Below, piece after piece: positions 1-6,847 of a DNA stretch of 8,975 nucleotides (position 1 is its first letter; each line of letters opens with the position of its first letter). The DNA comes from VBDM01 sp041493345 (GTDB taxonomy: Bacteria > Pseudomonadota > Gammaproteobacteria > Burkholderiales > SG8-39), in the NCBI GenBank assembly GCA_041493345.1, contig JBGPYQ010000133.1:1-8975 (forward strand), given 5' to 3'. The position numbers were made by a program, and so were the translations under genes. The notes beneath the pieces were generated by a model. The model did not search any database, was not told the origin of the DNA, and was given only the letters and a program-made list of their open reading frames with translations.

Positions 1-111
1 CAACCCTTTGTCAAAGGGGTCGCGAGCGGGGCGAGCGGGAGATTTGAAGATCGCCATGCGTTGTGGAAATACCCCGGCCACCGACCATCCCCTGTATCAA
101 GGGGCAAGGCG
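1..111. repeat. Non-coding edge with two short palindromes, possible small interspersed repeat
   Basis: This stretch lies downstream of hprK and I see no gene in it. Positions 4-18 are a palindrome with 7-bp arms (CCCTTTG / CAAAGGG, 1-nt loop). Positions 89-104 form a second one with 5-bp arms (CCCCT / AGGGG, 6-nt loop). Read inward from both ends, the sequences share a CCC-TTG...AAGGGG or CAGGGG start followed, after a G-rich stretch, by GGG-n-ATTT. They therefore look like imperfect terminal inverted repeats of about 40 nt. Neither hairpin is followed by a T-run on either strand, so neither is a convincing intrinsic terminator. The repeat reading is inference from one copy, and the element may be cut by the window edge. 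Confidence 0.35.
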
Positions 112-1035
112 TCAGTTTTTTTTCATCTCCGCCTGCTGCCGCTGCATGAACTCCGCGGTGGAATGGATGCCGCGAAGCTGCAGGATGTAGTCGCGCACTG
201 CCGCCTCGAGCAGGACCGCCAGATTGCGGCCCGCCGCGACCGGAATGACCACTTTGCGCACGGTCATGCCGAGAATGTCCTCCGACAGCTCGTGCAGCGG
301 CAGGCGCTCGGTTTCGACGCCCCCGGGACGCTCCAGATGCACGATCAGCCTCAAGTTCATTTTCGGCCGTACCGCGGTCTCCCCGAAGATCGTACGGATG
401 TTGAGCACGCCCAAGCCCCGCACTTCGAGAAAGTCCTTCAGCACGCTCGGACAGCGGCATTCGAGCGTGGAGAAGGCGATGCGCGAGATCTCGACCACGT
501 CGTCTGCGACGAGTCCCTGGCCGCGGCTGATCAGCTCCAGCGCGAGCTCGCTCTTGCCGACCCCCGAATCGCCGGTGATGAGCACTCCCAGACCCAGGAC
601 ATCCATGCAGACTCCGTGCCGCTCGGTGGTGTCGGCGAGCCTCTTGCCGAGGTAGCGGCGCAGGCGGTCAATGACTTGCGCGCTTGCCAAGCCGGTCGCG
701 AACACCGCGGTGCCCGCGGTCTCGGCGGCTTTCAGCATGCGTACGTCGGCCGGCGCGCCGTCTGCCACCACAATGGCCGCCGGATGGAACGCGAACAGAT
801 TGCCGAGCATCTTGAACAGAGCCGCTTCCTCGTACGCGGCAAGGTGCGCGGTCTCGTGATTGCCGAGAACCTGGATGCGGTTGGGATGAAGGAGGTTGAG
901 GTGGCCTACCAGCGCCGCAACGTCGTCGCTGTCCCGCCGCAGCGGGATCGCGCTGCCGGATTTTCCGCCGATCCAGGCGAGCTCGAGCTTGTCGCGGTTA
1001 TCGTCATACAGCTGCGCGACGCTGATCTGTAGCAT
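112..1035 (-). CDS. hprK: HPr kinase/phosphorylase HprK
   Basis: Bifunctional cytoplasmic enzyme that phosphorylates HPr on a serine using ATP and removes that phosphate by phosphorolysis. In proteobacteria it is thought to regulate the PTS rather than sugar uptake. The 307-residue product has an N-terminal domain (about 1-130), a conserved His140 in an RHGV motif, a P-loop GDSGVGKS at 155-162, the Asp pair at 178-179, and the family signature FLEVRGLGVLNIR at 202-214. A C-terminal VIPVAAGRNLAVL segment follows (263-275). The ATG at 1035 is preferred because MLQISVAQLYDDN matches the usual HprK start; a TTG six codons upstream would extend it. The gene begins inside ptsN (32-bp overlap), which suggests translational coupling. 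The last codons contain a run of eight A. rapZ or other PTS genes often follow hprK, but none starts in the remaining 111 bp. Confidence 0.96.
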   Translation of the reverse strand: MLQISVAQLYDDNRDKLELAWIGGKSGSAIPLRRDSDDVAALVGHLNLLHPNRIQVLGNHETAHLAAYEEAALFKMLGNLFAFHPAAIVVADGAPADVRMLKAAETAGTAVFATGLASAQVIDRLRRYLGKRLADTTERHGVCMDVLGLGVLITGDSGVGKSELALELISRGQGLVADDVVEISRIAFSTLECRCPSVLKDFLEVRGLGVLNIRTIFGETAVRPKMNLRLIVHLERPGGVETERLPLHELSEDILGMTVRKVVIPVAAGRNLAVLLEAAVRDYILQLRGIHSTAEFMQRQQAEMKKN

Positions 1036-1489
1036 GAGGTTGCCAGGCGGCAATGTGCTGGTGAAGGGTGCTCGCGTCCAAATCAGTCGCGAGCCTGTCC
1101 CGCAATTCGCGGTCGCTGAACATCTGCGCGAGCTCGGAGAGAATTTGCAGATGTTGTTCAGTCGCCTGCTCGGGAACGAGGAGCAGGAATACGAGGTTGA
1201 CGGGTTTGCCGTCGGGTGCGTCGAACGGGACCGCCTGCGCCAGGCGCACGAATGCCCCGACCGCTTCCTTCAGGCCCTTGATCCGGCCATGCGGGATTGC
1301 GATGCCCTGGCCCAGACCGGTCGAGCCGAGGCGCTCGCGGGCAAACAGGCTGTCGAACACGAGGCTCCTTGCCACGCCTTGGTTGTTCTCGAAAAGCAGA
1401 CCGGCCTGCTCGAACATGCGCTTTTTGCTCGTAACATCGAGGTCCAGAACGACATTGGACGGCGGAAGAAGTTTGGCAATGAGATTCAT
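1004..1489 (-). CDS. ptsN: Nitrogen regulatory phosphotransferase EIIA-Ntr
   Basis: EIIA-type protein of the nitrogen PTS, a cytoplasmic phospho-acceptor that takes phosphate from HPr or NPr and regulates other proteins, such as potassium transport in enterobacteria. It does not itself move sugar. The 161-residue product covers the whole PTS EIIA type-2 domain. The phosphorylated histidine is His67 in GIAIPHGRI, and the domain runs on through VNLVFLLLVPEQATEQHLQILSEL. The ATG at 1489 gives the usual MNLIAKLLPPSNVVLDLDV start. Only a weak ribosome binding site precedes it, and the 99-bp leader can fold (see 1502-1550). It follows hpf and overlaps hprK by 32 bp. Its pairing with hprK suggests that EIIA-Ntr phosphorylation is tuned through serine-phosphorylated HPr; that link is inference. 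Confidence 0.96.
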   Translation of the reverse strand: MNLIAKLLPPSNVVLDLDVTSKKRMFEQAGLLFENNQGVARSLVFDSLFARERLGSTGLGQGIAIPHGRIKGLKEAVGAFVRLAQAVPFDAPDGKPVNLVFLLLVPEQATEQHLQILSELAQMFSDRELRDRLATDLDASTLHQHIAAWQPHATDQRRAAV

Positions 1490-1501
1490 CGGGGTCTTAC
1501 G

Positions 1502-1550
1502 CCGATCGGCGACTATCCGTCTCCGGATACGCAGGAACCACGCCGATCAG
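1502..1550 (-). promoter_or_regulatory. Structured RNA leader just upstream of ptsN
   Basis: On the minus strand this part of the hpf-ptsN gap can fold into an outer 10-bp stem (1541-1550 with 1502-1511, one G-U pair). Inside it is a 6-bp hairpin (UAUCCG / CGGAUA, 1514-1529) capped by GAGA, a GNRA-type tetraloop. An asymmetric 11/2-nt internal loop separates the two. The stem ends 12 nt before the ptsN ATG, so the ribosome entry site lies directly after it. No T-run follows, so it does not look like an intrinsic terminator. It could control ptsN translation, mRNA processing or stability. The pairing is read from the sequence; the role is inferred. Confidence 0.45.
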
Positions 1551-1588
1551 GATGGAAAAGCGTGGAATTCTACACCAAGCGGTTTTTT

Positions 1589-1906
1589 CTAGGGGGAACG
1601 ATGCTTGAGCGCCTCGTGGGGATGCGCATGGAGATGGTCCTTGTACTTGATGATCTGGCGGTCAAGCTTGTCGATCACGGCGCTGATTGCGGCGTAAAGA
1701 TCCTGATCGTCGCTTTTCACGAAAATGTCTTTTCCGCGGACATGGCAGCTAATCTCAGCGCTCTGGGCAAGATAGTCCACCGCGAGGATTACATTCACGT
1801 CGATGACGTGATCGAAATGCCGCTTGATCCTGGAGAGCTTGCTCTCGATGTAGCTGCGGATCGCAGGGGTGACCGCTACATGGCGTCCGCTGATGCTGAG
1901 GTTCAT
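1589..1906 (-). CDS. hpf: Ribosome hibernation promoting factor, short form
   Basis: Small ribosome-binding protein of the HPF/YfiA family. In stationary phase short HPF binds the decoding region of the 30S subunit and, in enterobacteria, helps form inactive 100S ribosomes. The 105-residue product starts MNLSISGRHVAVTPAIRSYI and has the ribosomal S30AE fold pattern, with basic segments (KLSRIKRHF and KLDRQIIKYKDHL). It lacks the C-terminal dimerisation domain of long HPF and ends in a histidine-rich tail. The ATG at 1906 has a good site, AAAGGA, 8 nt upstream. It begins 18 bp after rpoN, the standard position for this gene, formerly called sigma-54 modulation protein in this context. An A-run follows the stop codon in the transcript. 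Confidence 0.95.
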   Translation of the reverse strand: MNLSISGRHVAVTPAIRSYIESKLSRIKRHFDHVIDVNVILAVDYLAQSAEISCHVRGKDIFVKSDDQDLYAAISAVIDKLDRQIIKYKDHLHAHPHEALKHRSP

Positions 1907-1924
1907 ACGGCATGTCCTTTCGCT

Positions 1925-3361
1925 TCAGAAAGATTTTCGCAGGCTGACGGGCGGGATATGCAGGGACTCGCGGTACTTGGCGATGGTGCGGCGCGCGACC
2001 ATGATTCCCTGTTGGCCCAGGACCTCGGATATTTTGCTGTCGGAAAGCGGCTTTTTTTCATCCTCGGCGGCGACCAGCTGCTTGAGCAGCGCCCGAATCG
2101 CGGTGGCTGAACACGCGCCGCCCGCCTCGGTCGCGACGTGGCTGCCGAAGAAATACTTGAGCTCGAACAGGCCGCGCGGCGTAGCCATGAATTTCTGGGT
2201 GGTGACGCGCGAGACGGTCGATTCGTGCAGGCCGAGCGTGTCGGCAATCTCGCGCAGCACCAGCGGCCGCATCGCCACCTCGCCGTGTTCGAAAAAATGC
2301 CGTTGCCGGTCGACGATCGCCTGCGATACCCGCAAAATGGTATCGAACCGCTGCTGAACGTTCTTGATCAGCCAACGTGCTTCCTGCAAATAATGCGACA
2401 TCTGGCCGTTCGCCTGATTCCGCTTGCTCTGCAGGATCTCGGCGTACATCCGGTTGATCCGAAGCTTGGGCATCGCGTCCTGATTCAGGCTCGCGACCCA
2501 GACCTGCTTGATTTTCTTCACGATGACGTCGGGAATCACGTAGCGGGTTTCGATCTGTTCGAACATCGCCCCCGGGCGCGGATTGAGGCTCTGGATCAGA
2601 TGCTGGGCCTCGCGCAGCTCCTCGTCTCCGCACTGCAGGGTTTTCTTCAGGCGCACGAAATCGTGCGTTGCAAGGAGCGCAAGATGCTCGCGCACCACGG
2701 CGAGGGCAAGGACGCGGCCCGGCGTCGAATCCGGCAAAGCAAGCAGCTGCAGCTCGAGGCACTCCGCGAAGTTTCGCGCGCCGACGCCCGCAGGATCGAA
2801 ACTTTGCAGATGTTTGAGCGCGATCTGCAGGTCCTCGGGCCCGAACTGCAACTCTTCCGGCAGCAGCCGGGCCATTTCCTCCAGAGGCTGCGTGAGATAG
2901 CCGTCTTCGTCCAGTGCTTCGATCACCCATGTCACGAGATTGCGGTCGCGGGGTTCGAGCTTGATGAAGGCCAGTTGCCCGAGCAGATGCTCGCGCAGGC
3001 TTGGCGAGTCCGCGGCGATCTGGGGAAAATCGCCCTCGTCCCCGTCGTCACGGGCGCCTCCGCCTGCAGCAGCCCCTCCAAACCAGTCGATATCGGACGA
3101 GTTCTCGGGCGATGAAATCTCGGAGTGCGATTCCTCGGCGCTCGCCTCGACGGGCTCGGTACGCTCGCCATTCAACCGGACCGCGGCGGGCGAAACTTCG
3201 GCTGTAGTTTCCTCGCGCTCGAGCAGCGGATTATCCGCCAGAAAATTCTCCAGCTCCTGATTCAGTTCCATGGTGGAGAGCTGCAGCAGGCGGATCGATT
3301 GCTGCAGCTGCGGCGTCAGCGTGAGATGCTGGGACAGTTTGAGCTGCAGGGTCTGCTTCAT
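1925..3361 (-). CDS. rpoN: RNA polymerase sigma-54 factor RpoN
   Basis: Alternative sigma factor that recognises -24/-12 promoters and needs an AAA+ activator to open DNA; it commonly serves nitrogen assimilation, motility and stress genes. The 478-residue protein has all regions. Region I is Gln/Leu-rich (about 1-50, MKQTLQLKLSQHLTLTPQLQ). Region II is an acidic linker (about 51-115). The core-binding domain covers about 120-310. The helix-turn-helix lies around 367-388 (LREIADTLGLHESTVSRV), and the RpoN box ARRTIAKYR is at 456-464. The ATG at 3361 is fixed by the conserved N-terminus. The only strong ribosome site (AGGAGG at 3383-3388) overlaps the lptB stop and lies 21 nt upstream, an unusually long spacing, so coupling to lptB translation may matter. 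No promoter is visible in the 25-bp gap from lptB. Confidence 0.97.
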   Translation of the reverse strand: MKQTLQLKLSQHLTLTPQLQQSIRLLQLSTMELNQELENFLADNPLLEREETTAEVSPAAVRLNGERTEPVEASAEESHSEISSPENSSDIDWFGGAAAGGGARDDGDEGDFPQIAADSPSLREHLLGQLAFIKLEPRDRNLVTWVIEALDEDGYLTQPLEEMARLLPEELQFGPEDLQIALKHLQSFDPAGVGARNFAECLELQLLALPDSTPGRVLALAVVREHLALLATHDFVRLKKTLQCGDEELREAQHLIQSLNPRPGAMFEQIETRYVIPDVIVKKIKQVWVASLNQDAMPKLRINRMYAEILQSKRNQANGQMSHYLQEARWLIKNVQQRFDTILRVSQAIVDRQRHFFEHGEVAMRPLVLREIADTLGLHESTVSRVTTQKFMATPRGLFELKYFFGSHVATEAGGACSATAIRALLKQLVAAEDEKKPLSDSKISEVLGQQGIMVARRTIAKYRESLHIPPVSLRKSF

Positions 3362-3386
3362 AGGAAAATGCGGCGTGTGAGCCCTC

Positions 3387-4109
3387 CTAGAGCCGGAAGT
3401 TCTCGCCGAGATAAACGCGCCTTACATTTTCATTATAGACGATCTCATCGGGATTGCCCGAGGCAAGCACGGAGCCTTCGTTGATGATGTAGGCGCGGTC
3501 GCAAATCCCCAGCGTTTCTCTCACGTTATGGTCCGTAATGAGGATGCCGATGCCGCGCTCCTTCAGAAACCTCATGATTTTCTGGATGTCGAGCACCGCG
3601 ATCGGGTCGATGCCCGCGAAAGGCTCGTCGAGCAGGATGAAGCTCGGACGCGTCGCCAGAGCGCGGGCGATTTCGACCCGGCGGCGCTCGCCGCCCGAGA
3701 GCGACAGCGCGGTCGACTGCCGCAGGTGCGCGATATTGAGGTCGCCCAGCAGGCTCGCGAGCCTGGACTCGATTTTCTCTTCGGCCAGCTCCTGCAGCTC
3801 GAGGACCGCGCGGATGTTCTCCTCGACCGTGAGCTTTCGGAACACGGACGCCTCCTGCGGCAGATAGGACAGTCCCAGACGCGCGCGACGGTGCATCGCA
3901 AGGTGGCTGATCTCCTTGCCGTCGAGGTGAATCGCTCCGTCGTCGAGCGCGATCAGGCCCACCAGCATGTAGAAGCAGGTGGTCTTTCCCGCGCCATTGG
4001 GGCCGAGCAGCCCGACGACTTCGCCGCTCAACACATCGAGCGACACGTCCTTGACCACGACACGCGAGCCGTAGCGCTTCCTGAGCCCGTAGGCCCGCAG
4101 CTGGCTCAT
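3387..4109 (-). CDS. lptB: LPS export ABC transporter ATP-binding protein LptB
   Basis: Cytoplasmic ATPase of the LptB2FG complex. It powers extraction of LPS from the inner membrane and its passage along the LptC-LptA bridge. The 240-residue product has Walker A GPNGAGKTT (36-44), Q-loop Gln85 in YLPQEASVF, ABC signature LSGGE (137-141), Walker B ILLDEP with catalytic Glu162, and H-loop His194. The length matches the E. coli protein (241). The ATG at 4109 is chosen because MSQLRAYGLRKRYGSR aligns with the usual LptB start. A GTG at 4142 would add 11 residues and overlap the lptA stop by 1 nt. Neither start has a strong Shine-Dalgarno site, so the GTG cannot be excluded. It lies between lptA and rpoN, as in E. 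coli. lptF and lptG are not in the window. Confidence 0.96.
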   Translation of the reverse strand: MSQLRAYGLRKRYGSRVVVKDVSLDVLSGEVVGLLGPNGAGKTTCFYMLVGLIALDDGAIHLDGKEISHLAMHRRARLGLSYLPQEASVFRKLTVEENIRAVLELQELAEEKIESRLASLLGDLNIAHLRQSTALSLSGGERRRVEIARALATRPSFILLDEPFAGIDPIAVLDIQKIMRFLKERGIGILITDHNVRETLGICDRAYIINEGSVLASGNPDEIVYNENVRRVYLGENFRL

Positions 4110-4141
4110 GGCGTTCGCGCCCGGTTCCACAACCGCGGACA

Positions 4142-4741
4142 CTAGTTCTGCAGCGGATTGACGACGGCGGGAGCGGGCTCGACTCGGGGTGCCGTCGGAG
4201 CCGCAGGCTCCTTGTTTTTCGGCATGATCACCGCGCGAACGCGCCCGTCGCGGCCGCCTTCCGCCGCGTCGCCGCTCGATTGCACGGTGAAACGTTCGGT
4301 CGCGGTGTTGTAGGAGATGGAGTTGCCGCGCACGTCGTCACCGCTGTTGCGGTGCAGCCGGGCGCTGCTAAGAAGAACAATGCGCTCGGCCCTGCCGTCG
4401 TATTCGATCCTCAGCGCTTCGCCGTCGATGTATTCATTGTTTCCCTCGCGCTTCTGGCGGAAGGTGGCGGGTTTGCCGACGGCAACGCCGTACTGGAATC
4501 CGTCGTTGTCCTGGCGCACGATGATCTGGTCGGCGCGAATTGTAAGCGTGCCGCGGGTCAGCACGACTTTTCCCTCGAAGGTAGCGATTTTTTTTGCGTC
4601 ATCGGCGACCATTCGGTCGGATTCGATGTTGACGGGCTGGTCCCGATCCGTCCGCTCGGCGAGTGCATTCGGCGCGGAAAATGCGCAGAGCAGCGCGGCG
4701 ACAAGCGCTGCCGCGATAATGGCTTCATTTCTTTGACGCAT
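4142..4741 (-). CDS. lptA: LPS transport periplasmic protein LptA
   Basis: Periplasmic bridge protein that binds LPS and links LptC at the inner membrane to LptD at the outer membrane. The 199-residue precursor has a signal peptide (residues 1-28, charged MRQRNE start, hydrophobic core, cleavage after NALA). An OstA/LptA beta-jellyroll domain follows (about 36-172), with the typical opening VNIESDRMVADDAKKIATFEG. The C-terminal tail is Pro/Ala-rich (about 178-199), a low-complexity extension. The ATG at 4741 is chosen over an upstream in-frame start that would add 23 residues before the signal peptide; GAGG lies about 9 nt upstream. It overlaps the end of lptC by 17 bp. LptD is not encoded nearby. 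Confidence 0.94.
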   Translation of the reverse strand: MRQRNEAIIAAALVAALLCAFSAPNALAERTDRDQPVNIESDRMVADDAKKIATFEGKVVLTRGTLTIRADQIIVRQDNDGFQYGVAVGKPATFRQKREGNNEYIDGEALRIEYDGRAERIVLLSSARLHRNSGDDVRGNSISYNTATERFTVQSSGDAAEGGRDGRVRAVIMPKNKEPAAPTAPRVEPAPAVVNPLQN

Positions 4742-5303
4742 CGAAGATGCCTCGGACCTGCGACTGGAGCGAGAATTGCTGCTTGTCCTTGTCGACCACC
4801 ATCCCCACACCGGTCAGGATCGAGCCGCCTTCGGTGATGATCACGGTACGGTCGGTGCGCGCAATGCCTTGCTCGGGGAGAAAACGCAGAAATTCCGTGC
4901 GCGCGCGCAGTTCCCCGCGATCCTGCGTGGCCTCGCGTACGATCAGAGCGTCTCCATAGAGGAGCGTCTCGTCCTCGCTGCCGCGAGACACGGTTCCGCG
5001 GTTGGCCGACGCCGTGATGTTGCCGCCATCGGCGGCCGGATAAACGAAGCGCGGATAGAGCACCTCCGAGAAATCGTTTTCGGAATAATGCAGCATTTTG
5101 GGCGCGGAAAATGTGTACTGGGGCTTGCCCATTTCCCCAAGCCGGTGGACGGTGAAATTTTCCACGATCGCGTCGGGATCGCTGCGACTCGCGCCGGCGT
5201 CGCCTCCAAAATCTCCCTGCACGGCGTATTGCAGCCAGACCGTCAGTGCCGCGAGAAAAAGCATCAGAACGAGCGGCAGGTGATGGGTGACTCGTGTCTT
5301 CAC
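4725..5303 (-). CDS. lptC: LPS export inner-membrane protein LptC
   Basis: Single-span inner-membrane protein that accepts LPS from LptB2FG and passes it to LptA. The 192-residue product has one N-terminal membrane anchor (about residues 9-27, LPLVLMLFLAALTVWLQ) and then a periplasmic domain with the YrbK/LptC pattern. That domain includes NFTVHRLGEMGKPQYTFSA and a C-terminal GGSILTGVGMVVD segment, equivalent to the usual T-G-G-...-D end. The GTG start at 5303 overlaps the kdsC stop in a GTGA arrangement, a typical sign of translational coupling, and no good Shine-Dalgarno site precedes it. LptC sequences diverge, so the call rests on topology, length and its place between kdsC and lptA as well as on similarity. 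Confidence 0.93.
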   Translation of the reverse strand: MKTRVTHHLPLVLMLFLAALTVWLQYAVQGDFGGDAGASRSDPDAIVENFTVHRLGEMGKPQYTFSAPKMLHYSENDFSEVLYPRFVYPAADGGNITASANRGTVSRGSEDETLLYGDALIVREATQDRGELRARTEFLRFLPEQGIARTDRTVIITEGGSILTGVGMVVDKDKQQFSLQSQVRGIFDASKK

Positions 5304-5827
5304 GCCAGCTGCCGGGCGATGGCCCGTTCCAGGGTGTTTTGCGCTTGCATGATCAGATCACATATTTCCCGCGCGGCCCCGCGTCCGGCAAGCGCCTGGG
5401 TGACGTGGTGTACGCGCCGGCGTACGGCGTCGGGCGCGGCGGGCACGCTGGCGGCAAAGCCGCATCGCACGAGCACCGGCAAGTCCGCCAGATCATCGCC
5501 CATATAACCCGCCGCGGCGGCAGAAAGACTCATCCGGATGAGGAGCCGCTCGAAAGCGGCGCCCTTGTCGGCTGCCCCCTGTTCTATGAGCGAGATGCCG
5601 AGCTCCGCGGCGCGCAGCTCGACGGCGCGCGAGCGGCGCGCGGAGAGAAACGCGACTTCGACCCCGCTCTCCTTCAGGAGCTTGAGTCCGTGGCCGTCGT
5701 GGGCGTTGAACGCCTTCATTTCGCCGCCGGTCTCATTCAAGTAGAGCGTTCCGTCGGTGAGCACGCCGTCGACGTCGAAGATCATCAGGCGCAATCGCCG
5801 CATCCGCTCCAGAATTTCGTCGTTCAT
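5300..5827 (-). CDS. kdsC: 3-deoxy-D-manno-octulosonate 8-phosphate phosphatase KdsC
   Basis: HAD-family cytoplasmic phosphatase that hydrolyses Kdo 8-phosphate to Kdo, the third step of Kdo synthesis. The 175-residue product has motif I DVDGVLTDG (nucleophile Asp18, acid/base Asp20), motif II Ser62, motif III Lys88 and motif IV GDDLADLPVL with Asp111 and Asp112. It is a small cap-less HAD of the usual length. A family-typical HDGHGLKLL segment lies at 44-52. Motif II reads LSARRS where many homologues have TGR, a mild change that keeps the hydroxyl side chain. The ATG at 5827 shares one base with the kdsD stop (TGATG), with AAGG 7 nt upstream; a TTG one codon earlier is less likely. It overlaps lptC by 4 bp. 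Confidence 0.95.
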   Translation of the reverse strand: MNDEILERMRRLRLMIFDVDGVLTDGTLYLNETGGEMKAFNAHDGHGLKLLKESGVEVAFLSARRSRAVELRAAELGISLIEQGAADKGAAFERLLIRMSLSAAAAGYMGDDLADLPVLVRCGFAASVPAAPDAVRRRVHHVTQALAGRGAAREICDLIMQAQNTLERAIARQLA

Positions 5828-6831
5828 CAAATGACCTTGGCGCGGAACAAGTCGTGCATATTGAGTGCGCCGGCCAGGTCCCCGCCGTCGGTCACGACCA
5901 GCAGCTGGTTGATCTTGTGGCGCTCCATCAGCTCGACCGCCTCGGCGGCGAGCTTGTGCGGCGCAATGGTGCGCGGGTTGCGGGTCATCACCGAGCTGAT
6001 CTTCAGCGAGCGTATGTCGGGGGCCTTTTCCAGCGTTCGGCGCAAGTCGCCGTCGGTGAAGATGCCGGCAACTTTTCCATCGCGGTCAAGAATTGCAGTC
6101 ATGCCCATGCCCTTTTTCGACATTTCGAGCAGCGCCAGGGAGAAGAGCGCGGAGTCGGGCACGCGCGGCACATCGTCGCCGGTTCGCATGACATCGGACA
6201 CGTGTGTAAGCAGCCTGCGGCCAAGCGTGCCGCCGGGATGCGAGCGCGCGAAATCGTCCGCATCGAAGCCGCGCGCATCGAGCAGGGCAATCGCAAGCGC
6301 GTCGCCGAGCGCCAGCGCCGCCGTCGTGCTCGCCGTCGGTGCAAGGTTCAGCGGGCAGGCCTCCTGCGCCACCCGTGTGTCCAGATGCACGTCGGCTTCC
6401 CTGGCGAGCGTCGAATCCAGGTTGCCGGTAATGGCAATGAGCTTCGCTCCCTGGCGCTTGATCAGCGGAATGATCGTGAGCAATTCGTCGGACTCGCCGG
6501 AATAGGACAGCGCCAACATGACATCGTCCCGGGTGATCATTCCGAGATCGCCGTGGCCTGCCTCCGCGGCATGGACGAAGAACGCGGGTGTTCCGGTGCT
6601 CGCCATGGTGGATGCAATCTTGCGCGCGATATGGCCCGATTTTCCGATGCCGCTGACGACAACGCGGCCGCGGCAGGCGAGAATTAGGCCCACGGCGTCG
6701 AGGAAGCGCTGATCGAGCCGCGCAACGAGCGCGAAAACGGCTTCGGCCTCGATCGACAGCACCTTGCGCGCAAGCTCGAGGGCCGCAGACGAAACGGGCT
6801 TCTGGCTGGCGCGGGACGGTGCCGTTATCAT
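5827..6831 (-). CDS. kdsD: Arabinose-5-phosphate isomerase KdsD
   Basis: Cytoplasmic aldose-ketose isomerase that converts ribulose 5-phosphate to arabinose 5-phosphate, the first committed step of Kdo synthesis. The 334-residue protein has a SIS domain (about 40-185) followed by two CBS domains (about 210-265 and 278-334). Residues matching the E. coli catalytic set are visible at a constant offset of five: Lys64 in SGIGKSG, His93 in EAGHGDLG, Glu116 after SGES, Glu157 in QEACPLNLAPT, and His198 in SHPGGTLG. The ATG at 6831 is the first possible in-frame start and gives the usual length. No Shine-Dalgarno site precedes it; an extended -10 element ends only 7 nt upstream. It heads the minus-strand gene run and is divergent from the antiporter gene. 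Confidence 0.96.
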   Translation of the reverse strand: MITAPSRASQKPVSSAALELARKVLSIEAEAVFALVARLDQRFLDAVGLILACRGRVVVSGIGKSGHIARKIASTMASTGTPAFFVHAAEAGHGDLGMITRDDVMLALSYSGESDELLTIIPLIKRQGAKLIAITGNLDSTLAREADVHLDTRVAQEACPLNLAPTASTTAALALGDALAIALLDARGFDADDFARSHPGGTLGRRLLTHVSDVMRTGDDVPRVPDSALFSLALLEMSKKGMGMTAILDRDGKVAGIFTDGDLRRTLEKAPDIRSLKISSVMTRNPRTIAPHKLAAEAVELMERHKINQLLVVTDGGDLAGALNMHDLFRAKVI

Positions 6832-6838
6832 AGACTCA

Positions 6839-6847
6839 AGTATACCA
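6839..6847 (-). promoter_or_regulatory. Extended -10 promoter for kdsD
   Basis: On the minus strand the sequence reads TGGTATACT, that is a TGn extension plus a -10 hexamer matching TATAAT at five of six positions. No recognisable -35 hexamer lies 16-18 bp upstream, which is acceptable for an extended -10 promoter. The hexamer ends 7 nt before the kdsD ATG, so transcription would begin at or next to the start codon and give a leaderless or nearly leaderless message. This fits the absence of a ribosome binding site there. The position is seen in the sequence; promoter activity is inferred. Confidence 0.5.

Noticed and set aside
89..104. Hairpin after hprK considered as its terminator
   Set aside because: Only 5-bp arms and no T-run on the minus strand after it.
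61..1032. Long plus-strand reading frame opposite hprK
   Set aside because: It lies wholly opposite a strongly conserved gene and its translation has no recognisable domain. Long antisense frames are expected in GC-rich coding DNA.
1583..1588. A-run after hpf considered as part of a terminator
   Set aside because: On the transcript it is a run of A, not T, with no hairpin before it, so it cannot be an intrinsic terminator for hpf.
896..2110. 404-codon plus-strand frame opposite hprK, ptsN, hpf and rpoN
   Set aside because: It spans several real genes and their gaps, has no domain I recognise and no ribosome site; a codon-bias shadow.
5294..6505. 403-codon plus-strand frame opposite kdsC and kdsD
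   Set aside because: Low-complexity Ser/Ala/Arg-rich translation opposite two enzymes with intact catalytic motifs.
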